From Berkiella sp050247135 (GTDB lineage Bacteria; Pseudomonadota; Gammaproteobacteria; Berkiellales; Berkiellaceae), in assembly GCA_050247135.1 (NCBI GenBank), contig JBFWUT010000008.1:1-64000 (forward strand): a DNA stretch of 64,000 nucleotides. The letters are read 5' to 3'. Under the pieces are notes generated by a model, which did no database searches, was not told the origin of the DNA, and saw nothing but the letters and a program-made list of their open reading frames with translations. The position numbers and the translations under genes were made by a program. This document shows, in pieces, positions 1 through 8,872 of the stretch (its first letter is position 1; each line of letters opens with the position of its first letter).

Positions 1-437
1 TAAAAGCGGTTATCCCAGGAGGCTCATCAGTACCTGTATTACCAGGTGACATCATGATGCAACTGAATATGGATTATGACTCGATTTCTAAAGCGGGATC
101 CATGTTAGGTATCGGCGCAGTCATTGTGATGGATGAGACGACCTGCATGGTGAAAATGTTGGCACGCATCTCTGAATTTTATTTTGAAGAGTCATGCGGT
201 CAATGCACGCCCTGCCGTGAAGGTACGGGTTGGTTATCGCGTATTCTTCATCGCATTTTACATGGTGAAGGTAATCATCGCGATTTGGCAGTGCTCGATA
301 GCGTTGCGGAAAACATTATGGGCCGCACGATTTGTGCGCTAGGTGATGCAGCAGCTATGCCAGTGCGAAGCTTTATCAAGCATTATCGAAATGAATTTGA
401 ATATATGATCGAACATAAAAAGTCGATGGTATCATAG
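1..437 (+). CDS. nuoF: NADH-quinone oxidoreductase subunit F, 3' part only
   Basis: This is the C-terminal 144 codons of the NADH- and FMN-binding subunit of respiratory complex I; the start lies before the window. The frame is open from base 3. Four cysteines typical of the N3 [4Fe-4S] cluster are visible: three in SCGQCTPC (about bases 193-216) and one in TICALGD. The last part is the helical domain that holds this cluster near FMN. The gene ends with TAG and nuoG follows after 9 bases, so it belongs to the nuo operon. Identity is secure from the cluster motif and the neighbours. Confidence 0.97.
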   Translation, partial: KAVIPGGSSVPVLPGDIMMQLNMDYDSISKAGSMLGIGAVIVMDETTCMVKMLARISEFYFEESCGQCTPCREGTGWLSRILHRILHGEGNHRDLAVLDSVAENIMGRTICALGDAAAMPVRSFIKHYRNEFEYMIEHKKSMVS

Positions 438-446
438 GAGAGCCTG

Positions 447-2837
447 ATGGCATTCATCGAAATTGATGGCAAAAAGGTTGAAGTTCGCCCGGGTCAAATG
501 ATCATTGAGGCTGCCGATGAGTTGGGAATTGAGATCCCGCGTTTTTGCTATCATAAAAAATTATCGATTGCGGCCAACTGCCGCATGTGTTTAGTCGACG
601 TTGCGAATGCGCCTAAACCGTTGCCTGCTTGTGCCACACCCATTACTGATGGGATGAAAGTATCTACCAAATCACCTCGCGCAGTTGATGCACAAAAAGC
701 AGTCATGGAGTTTTTGTTAATTAACCACCCGCTGGATTGTCCTATTTGTGATCAAGGCGGACAGTGTGAATTGCAAGATGTGGCGCTAGAGTATGGTAAA
801 GATGTGTCGCGCTATGAAGAAGGCAAACGTGTTGTCAAAGATAAAAACATCGGCCCTTTAATTAGTACGGAAATGACGCGCTGCATTCAATGTACGCGTT
901 GTGTGCGCTTTGGCGCTGAAATAGCTGGGGTGCGCGAACTCGGTGCTACAGGTCGCGGTGAATTTATGGAAATTGGCACCTATGTAGAAAAGAGTGTTAA
1001 TTCTGAACTCTCCGGTAATGTGATTGATTTGTGTCCTGTCGGGGCTCTCACTTCTAAACCGTTTCGTTTTGAAGCTAGGGCCTGGGAATTAAAAGCCAAC
1101 CCGAGTGTTTCCATGCACGATTGTGTGGGATCGAATTTATTCTTTCATACCTTACGAGGTAAGGTCATCCGTGCGCTTCCCAAAGAAAAAGAAGCATTAA
1201 ATGAAGTTTGGCTTTCTGATCGCGATCGCTTCAGTTATGAAGGCTTAAATCATAGCGATAGACTCAAGGCTCCACTGATTAAGAAAAATGGCGAGTGGGT
1301 AGAGACCGATTGGTTAAGTGCCTTGAGTTTTGTTGCTGAACGATTATCACCGGATGAAGCTGAACATATCGGTGTTTTGGCTTCGCCCAATAGCACAGTA
1401 GAAGAATTTTATTTATTGCAAAAACTATTTCGCAACTTGGGTTGTCAGCATATTGATCACCGCTTGCGTCAAATGGATTACCGTCATCAAGAAGCAGCGG
1501 GTAGTTTCCCTCAATTAGGGATTTCATTAGCTGATTTAGAATCTCAAGAATCGATTATTTTAGTGGGCTGTGATATCCACAAAGAACAGCCGATTATTGG
1601 GCATCGAATTCGCAAAGCAACCTTACATGGCGGCCATGTTTATACGATTGGCGCATGGCAAGCAAGTCACCACTTCAACGTTGCACAATCTTGGGTGGGG
1701 TTACAAGGTGATTTAATTACCCCATTATTGGAAGTAATTAAAGCCCTTTACGATAATTTCCCTAACGATAAACAATCACTTGTTCCCAGTGAAGTGCAAT
1801 TCGCGATCACCAATCTTTCACCCAGTCAAAGTGCTTTGAGTGCAGCGAAAGCTATTTTAGACACTAAAAAAGTGAGCGTCTTACTTGGGCAATTCGCCGT
1901 TAATCATCCTGAAGCAGCGACAATTTATTGGTTGTCACGCTTAATTGCTAAGCTCACCGATGCGACTTGGGGTGAGATAAGCAATGGCGCGAATAGTGCT
2001 GGTGGTGCACTCGCTGGGGCACTGCCTCACCGCTTACCGTTTGGAATTAAAACTGCGAAAGCTGGTTTAAACGCCTTGCAAATGCTGGAGCAACCGCGGG
2101 AAACTTATTTCCTGCTCCACTGTGAACCGGAATTAGATTGCGCCAATGCTGCCGTTGCCCATCAAGCGTTAATGCAAGCTAAAACAGTCATTGCCTTAAC
2201 AGCTTTTGATAGCAAAGAATATCGAGAATATGCTGATGTGCTCTTGCCTGTGACGCCGATTTCAGAAATGGCCGGAACCTATGTGAATGGTTTGGGTGAA
2301 TGGCAAAGATTTGATGCGGTGGCTTCGCCTTTAGAACAAAGCCGTCCCGCATGGAAAGTGTTACGTGTGTTAGGCAATTTATTACACCTGCCTGACTTTA
2401 ATTACGAAACCATTGAAGAAATTGGTCAAGAGCTACAAAATCTGGCTAACCTTTCGCAATTATCCCAAGAAAACCTTTTGACAATGCCTTACCCAGGTAA
2501 TCAAGCGAAAGAGCGCAAGGGGTTAGTTCGTTTAGCCTTTACCTCATTATATGCAGTTGATGGTATTACCCGCCGAGCGGATGCGTTGCAAGAAACCTTA
2601 GATGCAAAAATGTCACGTAGAGTGAGGCTTCATTCTGAAGATGCCAAACAACTCCGTGTAGCGCAGGATCAATCAGTTTATGTAATTGAGAATGCACAGC
2701 GTTCACTGCCCATGGCAGTTGAAATTGATGACGCTATTCCACAAGGGGCAGCGTTGGTTTGCTGTGGTATTAGAGAGACACAAACACTGGGGGCTCAGAT
2801 GGGTACCATTGAAATCCTCGCCTGCGAGGGCCAATAA
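447..2837 (+). CDS. nuoG: NADH-quinone oxidoreductase subunit G
   Basis: Large peripheral-arm subunit of complex I (796 aa), carrying the Fe-S chain from NuoF toward the membrane. In order: a 2Fe-2S ferredoxin-like domain with FCYHKKLSIAANCRMC and LPAC (about residues 30-75), the His-Cys3 site HPLDCPICDQGGQC (about 95-110), the 4Fe-4S ligands CIQCTRC and CPVGAL (about 145-200), then a molybdopterin-oxidoreductase-like domain to the end. The region where E. coli NuoG binds the extra N7 cluster keeps only one of four cysteines (CVGSN; the later site reads WLSDRDR), so N7 is probably absent, as in mitochondrial complex I. ATG start, preceded by AGGAG. It is one base from nuoH. Confidence 0.97.
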   Translation: MAFIEIDGKKVEVRPGQMIIEAADELGIEIPRFCYHKKLSIAANCRMCLVDVANAPKPLPACATPITDGMKVSTKSPRAVDAQKAVMEFLLINHPLDCPICDQGGQCELQDVALEYGKDVSRYEEGKRVVKDKNIGPLISTEMTRCIQCTRCVRFGAEIAGVRELGATGRGEFMEIGTYVEKSVNSELSGNVIDLCPVGALTSKPFRFEARAWELKANPSVSMHDCVGSNLFFHTLRGKVIRALPKEKEALNEVWLSDRDRFSYEGLNHSDRLKAPLIKKNGEWVETDWLSALSFVAERLSPDEAEHIGVLASPNSTVEEFYLLQKLFRNLGCQHIDHRLRQMDYRHQEAAGSFPQLGISLADLESQESIILVGCDIHKEQPIIGHRIRKATLHGGHVYTIGAWQASHHFNVAQSWVGLQGDLITPLLEVIKALYDNFPNDKQSLVPSEVQFAITNLSPSQSALSAAKAILDTKKVSVLLGQFAVNHPEAATIYWLSRLIAKLTDATWGEISNGANSAGGALAGALPHRLPFGIKTAKAGLNALQMLEQPRETYFLLHCEPELDCANAAVAHQALMQAKTVIALTAFDSKEYREYADVLLPVTPISEMAGTYVNGLGEWQRFDAVASPLEQSRPAWKVLRVLGNLLHLPDFNYETIEEIGQELQNLANLSQLSQENLLTMPYPGNQAKERKGLVRLAFTSLYAVDGITRRADALQETLDAKMSRRVRLHSEDAKQLRVAQDQSVYVIENAQRSLPMAVEIDDAIPQGAALVCCGIRETQTLGAQMGTIEILACEGQ

Positions 2838-2838
2838 C

Positions 2839-3879
2839 ATGGACATGGCAATGCTCATAGCGTGGCTAACAACTTTAGTTACCATTGTTTTAAAAGCGGT
2901 ATTAATTATTGTGCCGCTGATTTTAGCAGTCGCTTATCTAACCTTTTTTGAACGTAAGGTAATCGGTTACATCCAAGTACGCATTGGACCTAACCGAGTG
3001 GGGCCCTTAGGTTTATTCCAACCTTTTGCGGATGTGGGCAAGTTATTACTAAAAGAAATTATCCTACCTAACAAATCCAATAAATTCTTATATATTATTG
3101 CCCCGATTTTGGCGTTTGCGCCCTCTTTAGCGGCGTGGTCAATTATCCCGTTTGCCGAGGGTTGGTCGCTTGCTAACATCAATGCAGGATTATTGTTCTT
3201 ATTGGCGATGACTTCCTTAGGTGTGTATGGCGTCATTATTGCCGGTTGGGCATCTAATTCTAAATATGCTTTCTTGGGTGCTTTACGATCGGCTGCCCAA
3301 GTTGTGTCTTATGAAATTGCCATGGGGTTTGCCCTCGTGGGTGTTTTAATGGCGGCCGGCAGCATGAACCTCAGTGACATTGTGAATGCCCAGCAAGGTG
3401 GGATTTTGCATTGGTACTGGTTACCGCTGTTACCCTTATTCATTGTTTACTGGATTTCGGCAGTTGCTGAAACCAACCGTGCTCCTTTTGACGTAGCAGA
3501 AGGGGAGTCGGAAATTGTGGCCGGTTTTCACGTTGAATATGCCGGTATGACTTTTGCTATTTTCTTCTTGGCAGAATATGCCAACATGATTTTGCTCTCA
3601 ACGTTGGCAGCCCTGATGTTCATGGGCGGCTGGTTATCGCCGTTTGAGGGTATTCCTTTCATTCAAGATAAATTAACGTGGGTTCCTGGCATTATGTGGC
3701 TGGCCCTAAAAGTTTCGTTCTTTCTCTTTTTATACCTGTGGTTCCGGGCGACCTTCCCACGGTATCGCTATGATCAAATCATGCGGTTAGGTTGGAAGAT
3801 CTTTATTCCCGTTACTTTTTTCTGGATTGTGGTAGAAGCATTGGCCATCAAGGGCCAGTTAGGTCCTTGGTTTACATAG
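2839..3879 (+). CDS. nuoH: NADH-quinone oxidoreductase subunit H
   Basis: Membrane subunit of complex I (346 aa) forming part of the quinone-binding chamber at the joint with the peripheral arm. About eight hydrophobic helices are visible. Family landmarks are ERKVIGYIQVRIGPNRVGP (about residues 37-55), the conserved loop AETNRAPFDVAEGESEIVAG (about 215-234), and WFRATFPRYRYDQIM near the C-terminus. The frame is open further upstream inside nuoG, but the ATG at 2839 is chosen because it lies one base after the nuoG stop, has GAGGG upstream, and gives the usual N-terminus. Confidence 0.97.
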   Translation: MDMAMLIAWLTTLVTIVLKAVLIIVPLILAVAYLTFFERKVIGYIQVRIGPNRVGPLGLFQPFADVGKLLLKEIILPNKSNKFLYIIAPILAFAPSLAAWSIIPFAEGWSLANINAGLLFLLAMTSLGVYGVIIAGWASNSKYAFLGALRSAAQVVSYEIAMGFALVGVLMAAGSMNLSDIVNAQQGGILHWYWLPLLPLFIVYWISAVAETNRAPFDVAEGESEIVAGFHVEYAGMTFAIFFLAEYANMILLSTLAALMFMGGWLSPFEGIPFIQDKLTWVPGIMWLALKVSFFLFLYLWFRATFPRYRYDQIMRLGWKIFIPVTFFWIVVEALAIKGQLGPWFT

Positions 3880-3889
3880 AGAGCACAGT

Positions 3890-4381
3890 ATGTTGAGAAA
3901 AGTGATACACACATTAAAGAGTTTTATGTTATGGGAACTTATCCAAGGGTTAAGACTCACGGGTAAGTATTTATTTGCTCGAAAAATTACCGTTCAATAT
4001 CCTGAAGAAGAAACGCCCCGTTCCGTTCGATTCCGGGGTATCCACGCGCTACGGCGTTATCCCAACGGAGAAGAACGTTGCATTGCTTGTAAATTATGTG
4101 AAGCAGTGTGCCCTGCATTAGCGATTACGATTGACTCTGCTGAGCGCGCTGATGGCACACGGCGGACCACGCGTTATGAAATTGATTTATTCAAATGTAT
4201 CTATTGCGGGTTCTGTGAAGAATCTTGCCCCGTCGACTCCATTGTTGAAACTGATTTGGCGCATTATGCCTTCTTGGAACGTGGGGAAAATATTTTAGAT
4301 AAACAAAAATTACTTGCCATTGGTGACAAGTATGAAGAACGCATCGCGCAGTATCGCGGTGATGATGCGCCGTTTCGGTAG
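3890..4381 (+). CDS. nuoI: NADH-quinone oxidoreductase subunit I
   Basis: Peripheral-arm ferredoxin-like subunit (163 aa) carrying clusters N6a and N6b, which pass electrons to N2 and the quinone. Two complete 4Fe-4S motifs are visible: CIACKLCEAVCP (about residues 63-74) and CIYCGFCEESCP (about 102-113). An amphipathic N-terminal helix precedes them. The ATG has GAGAG upstream. It sits 10 bases after nuoH and 6 bases before nuoJ. Length and motifs are standard. Confidence 0.97.
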   Translation: MLRKVIHTLKSFMLWELIQGLRLTGKYLFARKITVQYPEEETPRSVRFRGIHALRRYPNGEERCIACKLCEAVCPALAITIDSAERADGTRRTTRYEIDLFKCIYCGFCEESCPVDSIVETDLAHYAFLERGENILDKQKLLAIGDKYEERIAQYRGDDAPFR

Positions 4382-4387
4382 AGGCAG

Positions 4388-5005
4388 ATGATGACGATAA
4401 CTTTTCAACAATTGGTATTTTATACGTTTTCAACATTGGCCATTATGAGTGCAATAATGGTGGTTGCGTCACATAATCCAGTAAAGGCTGTGCTATTTTT
4501 GGTGTTCAGCTTTTTCTGTATGGCAGGTCTTTGGATGTTGCTAGAGTCAGAATTTTTAAGCATCGTACTGGTTCTGGTTTATGTTGGGGCGGTTATGGTG
4601 TTGTTCTTATTCGTGGTGATGATGCTTGATATTGAGGTTGATGATCTCAAAAAGCCGTTTGTGAAACATTGGCCCTTTGGTTTGCTGATAGCCGCTATCA
4701 TGGTGGGTTTGATGGTGATGGTGGTTGGTAAACAAAATTTTGGATTGGACGAAGTAGCTGCGCCTGTACCCTTGCCTAAGGACTTTAGCCAAGTAAAAGC
4801 CCTCGCAACATTGTTATATTCAAACTACTTATTACCCTTTGAAATTGCAGGGGTGATTTTATTAGTAGCGATGATTGCTGCGATTGGCCTAACGTTCCGC
4901 GGCACACGGGAATCTAAAACACAAAAAGTTTCCCAGCAAACACAAGTTCAGAAGCAACAACGTTTAACGATTGTTAAGATGCCATCTGAAGGAGCTGCAC
5001 TATGA
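4388..5005 (+). CDS. nuoJ: NADH-quinone oxidoreductase subunit J
   Basis: Membrane subunit of complex I (205 aa) with five hydrophobic helices in its first 170 residues. The family stretch LVYVGAVMVLFLFVVMML contains the pi-bulge helix involved in coupling. A hydrophilic Gln/Lys-rich tail of about 35 residues follows the last helix and makes the protein a little longer than E. coli NuoJ (184 aa). Two adjacent ATG codons (4388 and 4391) could start it. The stop overlaps the nuoK start in ATGA, so the two are probably translationally coupled. Confidence 0.95.
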   Translation: MMTITFQQLVFYTFSTLAIMSAIMVVASHNPVKAVLFLVFSFFCMAGLWMLLESEFLSIVLVLVYVGAVMVLFLFVVMMLDIEVDDLKKPFVKHWPFGLLIAAIMVGLMVMVVGKQNFGLDEVAAPVPLPKDFSQVKALATLLYSNYLLPFEIAGVILLVAMIAAIGLTFRGTRESKTQKVSQQTQVQKQQRLTIVKMPSEGAAL

Positions 5006-5307
5006 TCGGTTTAAATGAATATCTAACTGTGGCAGCTATCTTATTTAGTATTGGGGTCGCTGGCATTTATATTAACCGCAAAAATGTCATCTTGTTGCTA
5101 ATGTGTATCGAATTAATTCTATTAGCAGTCAATACCAACTTCGTAGCCTTCTCAAGTTTCTTACGCAACCAAGTGGGCGAAGTATTTGTATTCTTTATTT
5201 TAACGGTTGCGGCAGCCGAGGCAGCCATTGGCTTAGCTATCCTTGTTGTGCTGTTTCGTAGCCGACGTACGATTAATGTCGAAGAGCTGGATTTACTGAA
5301 GGGGTAA
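5002..5307 (+). CDS. nuoK: NADH-quinone oxidoreductase subunit K
   Basis: Small three-helix membrane subunit (101 aa, the usual length). The buried glutamates of the proton path are visible in CIELILLAVN (helix 2) and in AAAEAAIGLAI (helix 3). The start overlaps the nuoJ stop by four bases and nuoL begins three bases after the stop. Confidence 0.96.
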   Translation: MIGLNEYLTVAAILFSIGVAGIYINRKNVILLLMCIELILLAVNTNFVAFSSFLRNQVGEVFVFFILTVAAAEAAIGLAILVVLFRSRRTINVEELDLLKG

Positions 5308-5310
5308 GTT

Positions 5311-7287
5311 GTGCAACACCATATTTTAACAGAATGTTTAATTGTGGTTTTCTCGCCGCTGCTTGCTGCCATCATAGCGGGGCTCGGGAAAAAAATCGTC
5401 GGTCGAAGTGGGGCCCATTCCATTACCATTTTGGCTGTGGCGGTAAGCTTTTTTGTTTCGCTGTTAATTGCGAAACAAATGTTTTTAGACAAAAGCATCC
5501 CCATGCAACTGGATATCACACTTTATAACTGGGCAGTCATCGATTCTTTCCGTTTTCAGGTAGGTTTCCTGCTCGATCCCTTAACCATCTTAATGATGTG
5601 TGTAGTGAGCTTTGTCTCTTGGATGGTACATATCTACACCATCGGTTACATGCATGACGACCCAGGTTACCAACGATTCTTTAGCTACATCTCGCTGTTT
5701 ACCTTTGCGATGTTGATGCTGGTGATGTCGAACAATTTCCTTCAACTATTCTTTGGTTGGGAAGCGGTGGGTGTGGTTTCGTATTTGCTGATCGGCTTTT
5801 GGTTTAAACGGGAAACCGCTATTTTTGCTAATCTCAAAGCCTTCTTAGTTAACCGTGTTGGCGATTTGGGTTTCTTGCTAGGCATTGCTGCGGTGCTGTG
5901 GGTATTTGGCACCTTGGATTACTTACCCGTCTTCAAACAAGCGCCAAATGTGGCAGCAAGCCATCCCACCATGCAAATACTGGCAGGCTATGAGTGGTCA
6001 GTTTTCACAGTGATTGGGATTTTATTGTTTATCGGCGCCATGGGCAAATCAGCACAAGTGCCTTTACATGTTTGGCTGCCTGATTCTATGGAAGGCCCAA
6101 CGCCTATTTCCGCGCTGATCCATGCGGCAACCATGGTGACGGCGGGGGTCTTTATGGTGGCGCGTATGTCACCTTTATTCGAGCATTCAGATACAGCCCT
6201 CGCCTTTGTGATGACCATTGGTGCTGCCACTTGTTTCTTAATGGGGCTTGTGGGCATTGTACAAAATGATATTAAACGGGTGGTTGCTTACTCGACTCTC
6301 TCTCAGTTAGGTTACATGGTAACTGCGCTCGGTGTTTCAGCTTATGCTGCGGGTATATTTCATTTGATGACGCATGCCTTTTTTAAAGCTTTATTATTCT
6401 TAGGGGCCGGTTCAGTTATTATCGCCATGCATCACGAGCAAGATATTCGTCAGATGGGCGGCTTGCGTAAATACATGCCCATTACCTATGTCACGATGTT
6501 GATTGGATCATTGGCGTTGATTGGGTTCCCATTTTTCTCAGGATTTTATTCCAAAGATACGATTATTGAAGCCGTGCACTTAAGCACCTTACCAGGGGCG
6601 AACATTGCTTATTGGTTAGTGTTAGGCAGCGTATTTGTGACCGCCTTATACTCTTTTAGAATGTTCTTTTTAGTATTCCACACCAAAGAGCGCATGGATG
6701 AACATACTCGTTCTCATTTACATGAGTCTCCCATGGTGGTTTGGTTACCTCTAGTTTTACTAGCGATCCCCTCAATTGGGATTGGTGCTTTATTTGCCAG
6801 CGAAGTGTTCGGTGATTACTTTAGCAACTCCATTTTTGTATTGCCCGACCACGCGGTGATGAAAACCTTGTCTGAGGAATATCATGGCTGGGTTGCTATG
6901 GCTGTTCATGGTTTTACCTCAATGCCGTTTTTCTTAGCGATGGCAGGGGTGGTAGTCGCTTATGTTTTTTATGTGTTGAAACCCTCATTAGCAGAAACGA
7001 CACGCAAATTATTCTCACCTCTTTATAGCCTGCTAATCAATAAATATGGATTTGATGCGTTTAATCAAACTGTATTAGCAGGTGGCACTCGCGGTATCGG
7101 CCAGCTTTTCTGGCGAGTCGGAGATGAAAAATTGATCGACGGCGTTTTAGTTAATGGTTCGGCTAAAACGGTTGGTTTGTCTGCGAAGATATTGCGTCAT
7201 TTACAATCCGGTTATGTTTATCATTATGCTTTTGCGATGATCGCCGGACTGATAGCGCTTTCGTTATGGCTTATGGTTAGAGTATAA
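5311..7287 (+). CDS. nuoL: NADH-quinone oxidoreductase subunit L
   Basis: Antiporter-like, proton-pumping subunit at the distal end of the complex I membrane arm (658 aa; E. coli 613). The family signatures are GWEAVGVVSYLLIGFW (helix 5 with the key glutamate, about residues 150-165), AMGKSAQVPLHVWLPDSMEG (about 245-264) and the lysine helix after it. The C-terminal part carries the long lateral helix and a last membrane anchor. The start is GTG at 5311, with GAAGGGG upstream; no ATG is placed better. Confidence 0.96.
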   Translation: MQHHILTECLIVVFSPLLAAIIAGLGKKIVGRSGAHSITILAVAVSFFVSLLIAKQMFLDKSIPMQLDITLYNWAVIDSFRFQVGFLLDPLTILMMCVVSFVSWMVHIYTIGYMHDDPGYQRFFSYISLFTFAMLMLVMSNNFLQLFFGWEAVGVVSYLLIGFWFKRETAIFANLKAFLVNRVGDLGFLLGIAAVLWVFGTLDYLPVFKQAPNVAASHPTMQILAGYEWSVFTVIGILLFIGAMGKSAQVPLHVWLPDSMEGPTPISALIHAATMVTAGVFMVARMSPLFEHSDTALAFVMTIGAATCFLMGLVGIVQNDIKRVVAYSTLSQLGYMVTALGVSAYAAGIFHLMTHAFFKALLFLGAGSVIIAMHHEQDIRQMGGLRKYMPITYVTMLIGSLALIGFPFFSGFYSKDTIIEAVHLSTLPGANIAYWLVLGSVFVTALYSFRMFFLVFHTKERMDEHTRSHLHESPMVVWLPLVLLAIPSIGIGALFASEVFGDYFSNSIFVLPDHAVMKTLSEEYHGWVAMAVHGFTSMPFFLAMAGVVVAYVFYVLKPSLAETTRKLFSPLYSLLINKYGFDAFNQTVLAGGTRGIGQLFWRVGDEKLIDGVLVNGSAKTVGLSAKILRHLQSGYVYHYAFAMIAGLIALSLWLMVRV

Positions 7288-7296
7288 GGGGCAACG

Positions 7297-8847
7297 GTGC
7301 ACTTACCATTACTCAGTACAATAATTTGGTTACCCATAGTAGGGGCCTTATTGATATTTGCTTTAGGCGGGCAACGCCACCCCGGGCGTGCCCGTTGGTT
7401 GGCTCTGCTCACTTCATTGTTATGTTTGGGGTTCTGCGTGCCATTGTGGCAGGGCTTTGATACGCAAGCCGTGGGCTTTCAGTTTTTGGAACACAAAGCC
7501 TGGTTTCCTTGGTTGCATATCAATTACGATTTAGGGATCGATGGTTTTGCCATGCCCTTAATTATTCTGACCTGTCTGTTCACTCCTTTAGTGATCCTTT
7601 CAGCCTGGACAGTCATCGAGCAAAAAGTGGCTTTATATATGGCCGCATTCTTAATTATGCAAGGGCTCATGTGCGGCGTGTTTGCTGCGATGGATGCTAT
7701 TTTATTTTATGTATTCTGGGAAGCCATGCTGGTTCCCATGTTCCTCATTATTGGGATCTGGGGTGGACCGAATCGAATTTATGCCACGATTAAGTTTTTC
7801 TTATATACCTTTTTAGGTTCTGTCTTTTTACTGATTGCCTTGATCTATTTACATTTGCAAACCAAAACAGTGGGGATGCCAGGTTTTGGTCTTAGCCAAT
7901 TTGCGGAATTATCCTTACCATTACTGACCCAGAAATGGATTTTAGTGGCATTCCTTTTAGCCTTTGCCGTTAAGATTCCAATGGTACCTGTGCATACTTG
8001 GTTGCCTGATGCCCACGTGGAAGCGCCCACGGGTGGTTCTGTCGTGTTAGCCGCCATTATGTTGAAAATGGGGGCTTATGGTTTCTTGCGCTTCATGTTA
8101 CCTATCGTGCCGGATGCCAGCCGCGAGTGGCAGTGGTTGATCATTGGAGCTTCTTTGGTTGCCGTTGTATACATTGGTTTTGTCGCTATTGTGCAAAAAG
8201 ACATGAAGAAGTTGATTGCTTATTCATCAATCGCACATATGGGTTTTGTTACCCTGGGGATTTTCATTTCGTTTGCCTTATTGAATGACAATGCGTTATC
8301 GGCAGCTGCGATGGGTGTTGATGGTGCTTATGTGCAAATGATTTCCCATGGCTTTATTTCGGGCGCCTTGTTCTTGTGCGTGGGTGTATTATATGACCGC
8401 GTGCACTCTCGCAACATTGCTGACTACGGTGGTGTGGTCAACACCATGCCCATTTTTGCGAGCTTTTTTGTATTATTTGCTTTAGCCAATGCGGGGCTCC
8501 CAGGAACATCGGGTTTTGTGGGCGAGTTTTTAGTCATCTTAGCAACGTTCCAAGCAAACCCTATCTGGGCACTGTTTGCTGGCTTAACCTTGATTTTAGG
8601 CGCAGCCTATACCTTGTGGATGATCAAGCGGGTTGTCTTTGGCGAGGTAGCCAATAAAAACGTGGCCGCTTTAACGGATTTAAATGCCAGAGAAGCGACC
8701 ATATTAAGTGTTTTAGCTTTATTAGTGTTGTTATTTGGTTTGTGGCCAGAGCCGTTAATTAAGGCAACGCAAACCACCACAAAAAATTTATTAGCGCAAA
8801 TTAGTCAGCCAAAATATGCGCTACAGGCTGAAATTACTTATTTATAA
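7297..8847 (+). CDS. nuoM: NADH-quinone oxidoreductase subunit M
   Basis: Antiporter-like proton-pumping subunit (516 aa; E. coli 509), about 14 membrane helices. Landmarks are FYVFWEAMLVPMFLIIGIWG (helix with the conserved Glu, about residues 136-155) and KIPMVPVHTWLPDAHVEAP (about 226-244). The start is GTG at 7297, nine bases after nuoL, with AAGGGGC as ribosome site. Three successive genes (nuoL, nuoM, nuoN) use GTG starts here. Confidence 0.96.
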   Translation: MHLPLLSTIIWLPIVGALLIFALGGQRHPGRARWLALLTSLLCLGFCVPLWQGFDTQAVGFQFLEHKAWFPWLHINYDLGIDGFAMPLIILTCLFTPLVILSAWTVIEQKVALYMAAFLIMQGLMCGVFAAMDAILFYVFWEAMLVPMFLIIGIWGGPNRIYATIKFFLYTFLGSVFLLIALIYLHLQTKTVGMPGFGLSQFAELSLPLLTQKWILVAFLLAFAVKIPMVPVHTWLPDAHVEAPTGGSVVLAAIMLKMGAYGFLRFMLPIVPDASREWQWLIIGASLVAVVYIGFVAIVQKDMKKLIAYSSIAHMGFVTLGIFISFALLNDNALSAAAMGVDGAYVQMISHGFISGALFLCVGVLYDRVHSRNIADYGGVVNTMPIFASFFVLFALANAGLPGTSGFVGEFLVILATFQANPIWALFAGLTLILGAAYTLWMIKRVVFGEVANKNVAALTDLNAREATILSVLALLVLLFGLWPEPLIKATQTTTKNLLAQISQPKYALQAEITYL

Positions 8848-8872
8848 AACACTTTGAACGAAGAGGTTATGA

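Noticed and set aside
5067..5519. Antisense frame across nuoK and nuoL
   Set aside because: Shadow of two well-conserved coding genes; its translation has no family character.
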